The notes beneath the pieces were generated by a model. That model saw only the letters and a list, made by a program, of their open reading frames with translations. It searched no databases and was not told the DNA's origin. From an uncultured Eubacteriales bacterium (GTDB lineage Bacteria > Bacillota > Clostridia > Peptostreptococcales > Anaerovoracaceae): a stretch of DNA of 5,037 nt. Each line of letters begins with the position of its first letter. Within the stretch, counting starts at the first letter, position 1. Both the position numbers and the translations under genes were made by a program. The stretch covers positions 1 to 5,037 of the forward strand of contig CACWYF010000122.1 in the NCBI GenBank assembly GCA_902765035.1, read 5' to 3'. Shown here in pieces: positions 1-5,037 of this stretch.

Positions 1-135
1 AAACGGCGGCCGAAGACCGTCTGAGGACTAATACATGGAGCGTCGAGCCAGAGCTAGCAAATCAAGGCTGACAGCTCAGTGACGCTGTGCCCAAAACCCG
101 GGAGAATAACAGCAAAGTGCAACGGGGTAATCAAC

Positions 136-173
136 AAAAAGAAACGCCTGAAACCATACGGTTTCAGGCGTTT
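136..173 (-). terminator. Rho-independent terminator of the initiator tRNA gene
   Basis: A perfect 14-bp inverted repeat (142-155 pairing with 160-173, loop ATAC at 156-159) lies directly downstream of the tRNA when read on the - strand. It is followed there by C and then five T (complement of A136-A140), the classical intrinsic terminator layout. Read on the + strand the hairpin has no following T-tract, so it serves the - strand only. It begins three bases past the encoded CCA end. Confidence 0.9.
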
Positions 174-175
174 AG

Positions 176-252
176 TGGTTGCGGGGACAGGATTTGAACC
201 TGCGGCCTCCGGGTTATGAGCCCGACGAGCTACCGAACTGCTCTACCCCGCG
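176..252 (-). tRNA. Initiator tRNA-fMet (anticodon CAT)
   Basis: Read on the - strand this is a complete 77-nt cloverleaf with anticodon CAT and an encoded CCA end (176-178). It carries the marks of a bacterial initiator rather than an elongator tRNA-Met. The acceptor stem begins CGCGGGG and ends CCCCGCA, so position 1:72 is an unpaired C-A. The anticodon stem has three consecutive G-C pairs (GGG before and CCC after the loop CTCATAA), and the D stem has an A11-T24 pair. The T arm has the normal GGTTCAAATCC. It charges methionine, is formylated and binds the ribosomal P site to start translation. It has its own promoter and terminator, so it appears to be a single-gene unit diverging from the pilus operon. 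Confidence 0.97.
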
Positions 253-269
253 ATGTTGTTTGTGCATAT

Positions 270-298
270 ATTATATCGTGCAATGAGCCGCTTGTCAA
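270..298 (-). promoter_or_regulatory. Consensus sigma-70/sigma-A promoter of the tRNA-fMet gene
   Basis: On the - strand there is a perfect -35 box TTGACA (293-298), a 17-bp spacer and a perfect -10 box TATAAT (270-275). Transcription should start near 262-263, about 10 nt before the tRNA 5' end. The A/T tract just upstream (299-318, reading AAAAAAATAATTTTT on the - strand) resembles an UP element. A full-consensus promoter fits the high, constitutive expression needed for an initiator tRNA. Confidence 0.93.
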
Positions 299-455
299 GA
301 CAAAAATTATTTTTTTAAGAGGAAAATAAAAGCAGGGAAGTATGAAGGATTTTACAAGAAAAAATGCAGGGAAACAGAGCGAATAGGTTAAAATAATTCT
401 AAAAAAAATAACAGGAAGTCGACATAAAATTGTGCGGAAGGCAAAACAGCTTTAG

Positions 456-522
456 TTATCCACAGTTTCCACAGAGTTATCCACAGCCCGGATGCGAAAA
501 TGTCGGGATAATCTGTGGAAAA
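456..522. promoter_or_regulatory. DnaA-box cluster in front of the pilus operon
   Basis: Two perfect DnaA boxes TTATCCACA lie at 456-464 and 477-485 on the + strand, starting 21 bp (two helical turns) apart. Between them, 465-473 (GTTTCCACA) is a weaker copy matching 7 of 9 bases. On the - strand, 514-522 reads TTTTCCACA, one mismatch from TTATNCACA. The upstream stretch 299-435 is AT-rich by eye, including A/T runs at 303-317 and 388-410. The cluster ends at or inside the start of the TadZ-like gene. DnaA bound here could repress or time the operon, or the site could be part of a replication origin or a DnaA-titrating element. I found no convincing -35/-10 pair for the operon in 299-490; TAAAAT at 389-394 or 425-430 could be a -10 but lacks a matching -35. 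Confidence 0.75.
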
Positions 523-1295
523 TCAAGGCCGGAAGCGGTGTTGCCACTTTAGACGGTGAGGACATGACGCCGATCATCAGTGGCAAGAGCGCCATCTTCA
601 AGTACAGCAGTCTGATATCGATAATGGCTGAGCTGTCCATTGTCTATTCTGCCTGGTCAGGAGATACAGGTGCAATAACACCTGCAACAAGAGTGATAGC
701 TGTGACAGGTGATGCAGACCAGCTGTCGGCTGTAAGATGCCGGACACTGGCCGGACAGATAGCATACAGACAGGGCGGATCGATTCTCATAGTGCCGCTG
801 GGATATATAAATGACTACAGCAATGAAACATCGGCGGATGGAAGCGGATCATTCCGCAGACTCATGTACTTTATCGATGAGGGAAGAGACTATCCGCCTG
901 AGGGATTCACGTATACAGACAGCTATGGGATAAGCTGTCTCAGGCTGCCGGGAGGCATCAATCCGCTGACATCTCTCAGGCGCAGTCATCTGTCGGAGCT
1001 GATCACGAGTATTAGCAGGCATTTTGACACACTGATACTGGATATAGGCACATGCTTCAGCGAGGTCAACCTCAGCATCCTGAAGACAGCAGATAATATC
1101 CTGTTCTTCGGGAGCGGAAGAAGGATCGCGGATCCAGCTGCTTTCATCGGACAGGATAATCAGGGAAAAACAAGGAAAATATCAGGCGCGGATGCAGGAA
1201 CAGAAGCACGCGAGATAGATGATTTTGTAAGTGAGACATATGGAAGAACTGACGAAAAGAAGAACGATACTCAAATACAGGAAAGAAATAGATGA
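492..1295 (+). CDS. TadZ/CpaE-like protein, P-loop missing and N-terminal domain nearly absent
   Basis: Likely member of the TadZ/CpaE branch of MinD/ParA-like proteins, which recruit or position the Tad machine at the membrane. The stretch IFKYSSLISIMAEL (residues 35-48) resembles the conserved I-KYQ linker after the receiver-like domain in clostridial relatives. Strand VIAVTG (68-73) should be followed by the P-loop, but residues 74-86 read DADQLSAVRCRTL, with no GxGKT and no lysine. SILIVPLGYIND (97-108), GISCLRLPGGINPL (146-159) and LILDIGT (181-187) match later strands of the fold, the last being the Walker-B-like aspartate strand. The ~57-residue C-terminus is polar and unlike the family. 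Relatives are, as I recall, about 350-400 aa, so at 267 aa the receiver-like half is lost. ATG 492 has no visible ribosome binding site. ATG 564, preceded by GGTGAGG, is a real alternative (243 aa). Identification rests on fold pattern and context. Confidence 0.75.
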   Translation: MRKCRDNLWKIKAGSGVATLDGEDMTPIISGKSAIFKYSSLISIMAELSIVYSAWSGDTGAITPATRVIAVTGDADQLSAVRCRTLAGQIAYRQGGSILIVPLGYINDYSNETSADGSGSFRRLMYFIDEGRDYPPEGFTYTDSYGISCLRLPGGINPLTSLRRSHLSELITSISRHFDTLILDIGTCFSEVNLSILKTADNILFFGSGRRIADPAAFIGQDNQGKTRKISGADAGTEAREIDDFVSETYGRTDEKKNDTQIQERNR

Positions 1296-2508
1296 CATAG
1301 TCAGAGACATCCGCAGATGGATCACAGAGAGGGACAGCGTTCCCGGCAGGGGCGACATACGCGAGAAATGCGAAGAATGCTTCTTCAGGTCTGAACTGTC
1401 CCGGGTATCTGAGATAGAAGAGATGAAACTGATCATATCCTCGATATATGACAGGGTATCCGGCAGATACGGACTGCTGCAGCCGCTTCTGACAGACCCG
1501 GCTGTAAATGAGATCATGGTCAACGGACCTGACATGATCTTTATCGAGAGAAACAGAGAACTTGTACAGGTGGATGATACATTCACATCCCCTGAGGAGC
1601 TCGAAGAGATAATCCGCATGTTCGCTGCGGATGTACACAGGGAAATAAATGAAGCGAACCCGATAGTGGATGCGAGGCTTCCTTCGGGTTACAGAGTCAA
1701 CGGAGTACTCAGGACCGTAGCACTTAACGGCCCGATACTTACGATACGTAAGTTCAGAGAGAAGGAGATCGAGATGAAGGATCTCATCGCTTACGGAAGC
1801 ATCACGCAGGAGTGCGCAGATGACCTCAGAGCGCTCGTAAGGAGCGGTTACAACATATTTATAAGCGGTGGGACATCATCGGGCAAAACGACCTTTCTGA
1901 ACGCGCTGACGGCTTCTATCGACCCGAGAGAAAGGGTGATCATCATAGAGGACTCGGCAGAGCTCCAGATAACTCATCTCAATAACAAAGTGCAGATGGA
2001 ATGCCGTGCAGCAAATTCCATAGGAAAGGGTGAGGTAACAATGGAGAGACTGATCCGGACAAGTCTCAGAATGAGACCGGACAGGATAATCGTCGGAGAG
2101 GTCCGCGGAAGAGAAGTCGTTGACATGATACAGGCGATGAATACTGGCCATGACGGAAGCATGAGTACCGGCCACGGCAACTCTATACGGGGAATGCTTA
2201 ACAGGCTTGAAACGATGTATCTTACCGACTCGCAGGTAAGTGTGTCATCGGTAAGAAATCAGATAGCGAATGCCGTCGATATCTTCGTTCATCTCAGAAG
2301 GGACGCTGACGGGAGACGCAGAACGAGCGAAATAGCTGAAATGGTAGGCTTTGACGGAGAAGAATATATCGTCAACTATCTGTATACAACAACAGAACAA
2401 GGTGTCCTGACTGCAACCGGGAACTCTCTGAGAGACCGGGAGAGACTTATACGTGCAGGTTTCGGGCACATGATGAAGGGAAACAATGATCGATCTGAGG
2501 ACGTATGA
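1231..2508 (+). CDS. tadA: TadA/CpaF-family pilus assembly ATPase
   Basis: Hexameric cytoplasmic ATPase that powers the TadB/TadC platform. All hallmarks of the type II/IV secretion ATPase superfamily are present: Walker A GGTSSGKTT (residues 213-221), Asp box IIIEDSAELQ (237-246), Walker B RIIVGEVRGRE (285-295) and His box NTGHDGSMSTGHGNS (304-318). The N-terminal part has the CpaF signatures LLTDPAVNEIMVNGP (86-100) and VDARLPSGYRVNGVL (146-160). At 425 aa it is of normal length for a clostridial CpaF. The start is uncertain between GTG 1231 and ATG 1240 (three codons later); neither has a strong ribosome binding site, and either overlaps the TadZ-like gene by 56-65 nt, so translation is probably coupled. 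The stop overlaps the TadB start by 23 nt. The enzyme looks fully active, unlike the degenerate protein before it. Confidence 0.97.
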   Translation: MRHMEELTKRRTILKYRKEIDDIVRDIRRWITERDSVPGRGDIREKCEECFFRSELSRVSEIEEMKLIISSIYDRVSGRYGLLQPLLTDPAVNEIMVNGPDMIFIERNRELVQVDDTFTSPEELEEIIRMFAADVHREINEANPIVDARLPSGYRVNGVLRTVALNGPILTIRKFREKEIEMKDLIAYGSITQECADDLRALVRSGYNIFISGGTSSGKTTFLNALTASIDPRERVIIIEDSAELQITHLNNKVQMECRAANSIGKGEVTMERLIRTSLRMRPDRIIVGEVRGREVVDMIQAMNTGHDGSMSTGHGNSIRGMLNRLETMYLTDSQVSVSSVRNQIANAVDIFVHLRRDADGRRRTSEIAEMVGFDGEEYIVNYLYTTTEQGVLTATGNSLRDRERLIRAGFGHMMKGNNDRSEDV

Positions 2509-3229
2509 ACTTAATAGATATGAGAACTCTGTTCTTATTCTTTCCTCTGCGCTTGCAGGGCTTGTCATCTCATACCTGATGTACAGAAACATCCTTTTCG
2601 CAGTTGTGATAATACCGCTTATTCCCAGGATCAGGTCTGCAGTAAGGACAAGCCTTGCAGACAGGCGCAGACACAGATACATGGACGAATTCAAGGATTT
2701 TCTCTTTATGGCATCGACTTCGATTGGCGCCGGAAGATCAATGAAGGACGCTATTGCAGAATCCATTCCGTCTCTCAGAAGCATACACGGCAATAACTGC
2801 ATTCTCGCCGGAGAACTTGCCAAGGCATATGAAAGGATGGAGGTCGGGCGTGAAAATGATGTCTCTGTACTTATGGACCTGGCTGCGGCAAGCGGATCGG
2901 AAGATGTGTACGACTTTGTGACTATTTACTCCATCTGTAAGATAACAGGAGCAAGCCTGATCATAGCCCTCTCAAGGGCGGCAAGTGTGATCATAGACAA
3001 AATGACCATAGAGCGTGAAGTCGAGGAACTGGTCAAAAGAAAGAAGAGTGAAGGGATGATCATATTCGTGATGCCGGTAATAGTGATCCTGTTTCTCAAT
3101 ATCTGTGCTCCTGATTACATAGCTCCCATGTATGAGACTCTGGCAGGAAGGATCATCATGACGGGCGTGATCATATCCACGGCAGGTATATATTCGATCA
3201 TACAGAAGATAGTGAAGATAGATATATAG
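2486..3229 (+). CDS. tadB: TadB-like inner-membrane platform protein (T2SS F domain)
   Basis: Polytopic membrane protein forming, with TadC, the platform on which TadA acts. Hydrophobic segments at about residues 15-31 and 35-49 precede a cytoplasmic T2SS-F/GspF-type domain (about 65-190) containing FLFMASTSIGAGRSMKDAI (72-90) and an EREVEELVKRKKSEG stretch (176-190). Two further membrane segments follow at about 191-207 and 222-240. The order after TadA and the spacing of the F domain fit TadB. Its 247 aa is somewhat shorter than proteobacterial TadB (about 300 aa). ATG 2486 is chosen because AAGGGA lies a few bases upstream; it starts inside the 3' end of tadA, so the two are likely translationally coupled. 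The Ile-rich membrane segments are encoded largely with ATC ATA pairs. TadB versus TadC naming rests on order. Confidence 0.92.
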   Translation: MIDLRTYELNRYENSVLILSSALAGLVISYLMYRNILFAVVIIPLIPRIRSAVRTSLADRRRHRYMDEFKDFLFMASTSIGAGRSMKDAIAESIPSLRSIHGNNCILAGELAKAYERMEVGRENDVSVLMDLAAASGSEDVYDFVTIYSICKITGASLIIALSRAASVIIDKMTIEREVEELVKRKKSEGMIIFVMPVIVILFLNICAPDYIAPMYETLAGRIIMTGVIISTAGIYSIIQKIVKIDI

Positions 3230-3234
3230 GGCAG

Positions 3235-4248
3235 ATGATGGAAAGAATCAGAGGAATACTGACTGAACTTAAAAAAGACCGGCAGATGCTGAAACAGATC
3301 TATGCCGTGACGCTGGCTGCTGCTCTTCTCATACTTGTCATGGTGATAAAGGGCCCTGAAGAGCAGGGCCGCCTTATAACTGACAGCAATGGGAATGTAG
3401 TAAGCATTTCAAGACATTCGATGTCAACAGATGAGACATATGATGTCACCGTGGATATAGGAAGCGGAAGCGATGCGGTCCGGAAAGATGTGACCATAGC
3501 ACTCAGAGGCGTTTCATCCGGCCGCGGTGTTCCTGCAGAAGCTGACGAAAAAGATATCCGCGCAGCTGAGATAGATGCAGAGATAGACAGGCTCCTGACT
3601 GAACTTGAGTATTCAGAGGATGAATCTGTGAAACTTCCTTCCAGTCTGTCAGACGGAACTCCTGTCAGGTGGTCGGCGAGAAAGCAGGAAGACCGGACGG
3701 GGATAGCACTTATCCCGTTCATGTATCTTGCTGTTTTGGCCGCAGTGATCAAGAGCGGACTGGATAAGCGAACGGACGGTGAAGCAGCAGCGAGGAAGGA
3801 GATAATGAAAGGCCTTCCGAGATTCTGCAACCAGCTGTTTCTGATGATGAATGCAGGGATGATACTCAGCGATGCGGTCGAAACGATATGTGAGAGCTAC
3901 AGAGGTTATGGTGAAGAGAATATGTCAGTGTTCGAAAGAGAACTCTCTGAACTCATTGCTGAAAATGACGGGCACCGCATCAGCACGGCAACTCTTATAA
4001 ACGAATATGCTTCACGTCATAACGTCAAGGAACTTGTAAGGATAGCAACGATCCTCACCGAAAATGAGCGGAGGGGGAGCGATGTTATAGAGAGTCTGAG
4101 CAGGGAGAGCAGTTATCTGTGGGATGACCGCAAGATAGTTGCCCGCGAAAGCGGAAGGATGATCGACATGAAGATGTCCTGGCCGCTCGGAATGCTGCTC
4201 ATACTCCTGATCGTTATCACTATGGCGCCTGCACTGCTCAGCATGTAA
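3235..4248 (+). CDS. tadC: TadC-like platform protein with an extra extracytoplasmic domain
   Basis: Second T2SS-F platform protein. A basic N-terminus (residues 1-20) is followed by a membrane segment (22-38), a roughly 115-residue acidic region (41-155), a second membrane segment (156-173), a cytoplasmic F domain (about 190-315, with LPRFCNQLFLMMNAGMILSD at 194-213) and a last membrane segment (316-335). By the positive-inside rule the 41-155 region lies outside the cell membrane. It begins with a strand-rich part (LITDSNGNVVSISR, 47-60), then a charged helix (103-126) and VKLPSSLSDGTPVRWSA (132-148). That last pattern recalls the LP-xx-G-xx-V-x-W-S core of atrophied bacterial Ig-like domains. 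Classical TadC lacks this insert, as far as I know. ATG 3235 and ATG 3238 are adjacent; AGGG at 3228 favours 3238 slightly. It sits 5 nt after tadB. Confidence 0.9.
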   Translation: MMERIRGILTELKKDRQMLKQIYAVTLAAALLILVMVIKGPEEQGRLITDSNGNVVSISRHSMSTDETYDVTVDIGSGSDAVRKDVTIALRGVSSGRGVPAEADEKDIRAAEIDAEIDRLLTELEYSEDESVKLPSSLSDGTPVRWSARKQEDRTGIALIPFMYLAVLAAVIKSGLDKRTDGEAAARKEIMKGLPRFCNQLFLMMNAGMILSDAVETICESYRGYGEENMSVFERELSELIAENDGHRISTATLINEYASRHNVKELVRIATILTENERRGSDVIESLSRESSYLWDDRKIVARESGRMIDMKMSWPLGMLLILLIVITMAPALLSM

Positions 4249-4260
4249 CAGTAAGGCGGA

Positions 4261-4270
4261 AAAGGAGGAA
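4261..4270 (+). promoter_or_regulatory. Strong ribosome binding site of the pilin gene
   Basis: AAAGGAGG (4261-4268) is a near-perfect Shine-Dalgarno sequence 6 nt before ATG 4275. It is clearly the best in the operon, where the other genes have weak sites or depend on coupling. It fixes the pilin start and fits the need for a molar excess of the major subunit. Confidence 0.85.
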
Positions 4271-4274
4271 CATT

Positions 4275-4460
4275 ATGTTGAACAAGGTAAAACAAGCGGC
4301 TTTCCGGCTGGCTATGCCGGTCCGGAACAAGAAGGGAATGGAAATGGTTCAGGTAGCGATCCTGGTGGCGATTGCGGTGGCTGTCGGGATCATTTTCAAA
4401 TCATCTGTAACTGACTTTGTGAACAGGATATTCGGCAACCTTAACGCTGCCAACTTCTGA
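4275..4460 (+). CDS. flp: Flp1-like type IVb pilin (major subunit candidate)
   Basis: 61-residue prepilin of the size and shape of Flp1-family type IVb pilins. A basic leader (residues 1-21, ending RNKKG) precedes the expected prepilin peptidase cut after G21. The hydrophobic helix AILVAIAVAVGIIF (28-41) is followed by a short tail FKSSVTDFVNRIFGNL (41-56) typical of Flp1-like proteins. The mature subunit would have 40 residues. Cleaved monomers sit in the membrane until TadA/B/C assemble them into the pilus. An oddity: counting from the cut (MEMVQ), position +5 is Gln26 where type IV pilins normally have Glu; Glu is found at +2 instead. The gene lies 26 nt after tadC and 9 nt before the TadE-like gene. 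There is no second flp copy in the window. It could be a minor pilin if another copy lies outside. Confidence 0.87.
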   Translation: MLNKVKQAAFRLAMPVRNKKGMEMVQVAILVAIAVAVGIIFKSSVTDFVNRIFGNLNAANF

Positions 4461-4469
4461 TAATGCAGG

Positions 4470-4823
4470 ATGTGTATACACTCATTACTGCAGTCATGCT
4501 TGAGATCCTTAAGGAACAGACAAGGCTCACAGCTTGTGGAGGCCGCACTTATAATGCCGGTCATTATACTGACTTCGATGCTTTTGTTGAGAACGTTCAC
4601 GTTCTATCTTGAGATACTCAGCACCGGGATAAGTGAGCATATGACGGCTCTAGAAGCATCGGATGAGTACAGGGGCGCAGGTGTCAGAAGATACAACGCG
4701 GAAAAAGAAGTAAAGATGCTAAGGGGCGGATTACTCCAGTTTGATCTGACCAAGCGGATCAGTACCAGATCCTACATGATAAATGAGGACCTTCTTGTGA
4801 GAGCAGGTGAGGTATTTGACTAG
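4470..4823 (+). CDS. TadE-like pseudopilin
   Basis: Likely TadE-family minor pilin or pseudopilin that helps initiate or stabilise the pilus. After a basic leader (residues 1-19, ending RNRQG) the sequence SQLVEAALIMPVIILTSMLLL (20-40) has the TadE/TadG pattern: peptidase cut after G19, Glu at +5 (E24), then a hydrophobic helix with a proline. A soluble domain of about 75 residues follows (residues 43-117), rich in charged residues and without a recognised motif. At 117 aa it is slightly short for TadE (130-200 aa in many species). ATG 4470 lacks a good Shine-Dalgarno sequence (only GCAGG directly against it), so it probably relies on re-initiation after the pilin stop 9 nt upstream; TTG 4500 is a possible but poor alternative. 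Its stop overlaps the next gene by 17 nt. Confidence 0.87.
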   Translation: MCIHSLLQSCLRSLRNRQGSQLVEAALIMPVIILTSMLLLRTFTFYLEILSTGISEHMTALEASDEYRGAGVRRYNAEKEVKMLRGGLLQFDLTKRISTRSYMINEDLLVRAGEVFD

Positions 4824-5037
4824 GAGTGCAGGCGGAAAAAAGTGGTATCTGAAAAAGATCATCAGGTCAGACAGGCGTGGTTCTTCAGCCGTATTCCTTG
4901 CAATCGCATTCCTTGCATTTGCAATCTGCTTCTTAGCATGTTGCCCGGAAATCCGGGATTCTATCCGCAGTATAGCACGGGAAGGAACCGCCGTCAATGG
5001 CGGAGGGGGCATACAAAACGCCCCGCCCCGGAAGGGG
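4807..5037 (+). CDS. Third class III-signal (TadE/TadG-like) protein, 3' end cut by window
   Basis: Open reading frame running off the right edge, at least 77 codons from GTG 4807. A very basic leader (KKWYLKKIIRSDRRG, residues 11-25) leads to SSAVFLAIAFLAFAICFLAC (26-45), a hydrophobic helix, then the start of a soluble part (46-77) containing a GGGG run. The G25/S26 junction looks like a prepilin peptidase site, as in TadG-like and related clostridial proteins that begin RGS followed by a hydrophobic segment. However, position +5 is Phe, not Glu, so an uncleaved anchor or ordinary signal peptide is possible. It overlaps the TadE-like gene by 17 nt if GTG 4807 is used, or by 8 nt if TTG 4816 is used; the latter has the better site (AGGTGAGG at 4805-4812). 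Full length and family cannot be decided from what is visible. Confidence 0.75.
   Translation, partial: MRYLTRSAGGKKWYLKKIIRSDRRGSSAVFLAIAFLAFAICFLACCPEIRDSIRSIAREGTAVNGGGGIQNAPPRKG

Larger units (their letters stand above)
492..5037 (+). other. Tad/Flp (type IVc) pilus operon, 5' part
   Basis: Seven consecutive genes on one strand follow the family order TadZ-like, TadA, TadB, TadC, Flp-like pilin, TadE-like, then a third class III-signal protein. Junctions are overlaps of 65, 23 and 17 nt or gaps of 5, 26 and 9 nt, and no terminator-like hairpin with a T-tract is seen between them. They are therefore most likely one transcript. The operon continues past the right edge. A prepilin peptidase (TadV/CpaA) is expected for this system and is absent here. 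Confidence 0.85.

Noticed and set aside
1..12. AAACGGCGGCCG equals a stretch of the conserved core of 23S rRNA as I remember it
   Set aside because: The following bases do not continue into the conserved rRNA sequence, and nothing else nearby looks like rRNA or an intron boundary I can identify. Probably a short chance match.
3..71. Open frame on the + strand ending in TGA, about 22 codons, as the tail of an upstream gene
   Set aside because: Too short to judge, no recognisable protein motif, and it overlaps the hairpin-forming region. Chance is as likely.
342..386. Possible 14-codon leader peptide ORF (ATG 342 to TAG 384-386) preceded by AGGGA
   Set aside because: No attenuator-type hairpin follows, there is no regulatory codon run, and the spacing of the ribosome site is short. 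Unsupported.
2955..3205. Recurrent TGATCATA-like sites in tadB that look like a repeated operator
   Set aside because: They fall on Ile-Ile (ATC ATA) codon pairs in hydrophobic segments and simply reflect codon choice in membrane helices.
4463..4606. 47-codon frame from ATG 4463 overlapping the TadE-like gene
   Set aside because: It lies out of frame with the clear TadE signature and its product has no hydrophobic or pilin-like pattern.
4898..4920. Short direct repeat TTCCTTGCA / ATTCCTTGCA
   Set aside because: It encodes the Ala/Phe/Leu-rich helix of the partial third pseudopilin-like protein; low-complexity coding explains it.
5020..5037. CCCC-GGAA-GGGG hairpin at the right edge as a terminator
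   Set aside because: It has only four base pairs, lies inside an open reading frame, and no T-tract is visible before the window ends.

Overview
The window is the 5' end of a Tad/Flp-type (type IVc, tight-adherence) pilus operon on the + strand, placed beside a divergently transcribed initiator tRNA gene on the - strand. Three things point to a Gram-positive, clostridia-like Bacillota genome: a Flp1-type short pilin, two compact TadB/TadC-type membrane proteins with no outer-membrane secretin or RcpA/RcpB-type gene among them, and DnaA boxes with the sequence TTATCCACA. Base composition looks moderate, and ATA (Ile) and AGA/AGG (Arg) codons are used freely. I cannot name a genus.

Layout. Positions 1-135 hold no gene I can support; there is one imperfect hairpin (39-86). 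Positions 136-298 form a complete transcription unit on the - strand: a consensus sigma-70/sigma-A promoter (270-298), an initiator tRNA-Met (176-252) and a perfect 14-bp hairpin terminator with a T-tract (136-173). Positions 299-455 are an AT-rich intergenic stretch with no convincing gene. Positions 456-522 hold a cluster of DnaA boxes that touches the start of the first operon gene.

From 492 to the right edge all genes run on the + strand, tightly packed or overlapping: a TadZ/CpaE-like protein without a P-loop, the TadA/CpaF secretion ATPase, TadB, TadC with an extra extracytoplasmic domain, a Flp1-like pilin with a strong ribosome binding site, a TadE-like pseudopilin, and the start of a third class III-signal protein cut by the window edge.

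Expected joint function, from knowledge of the Tad family: TadZ helps place the machine at the membrane. TadA hydrolyses ATP to drive the TadB/TadC platform. The platform extracts processed Flp and pseudopilin subunits from the membrane into a short pilus used for adhesion or secretion. The prepilin peptidase (TadV/CpaA) is not in this window. The most unusual points are the DnaA-box cluster in front of a pilus operon, the eroded TadZ (no P-loop, almost no N-terminal domain), the Gln in place of the usual Glu at position +5 of the mature pilin, and the Ig-like extracytoplasmic insert in TadC.
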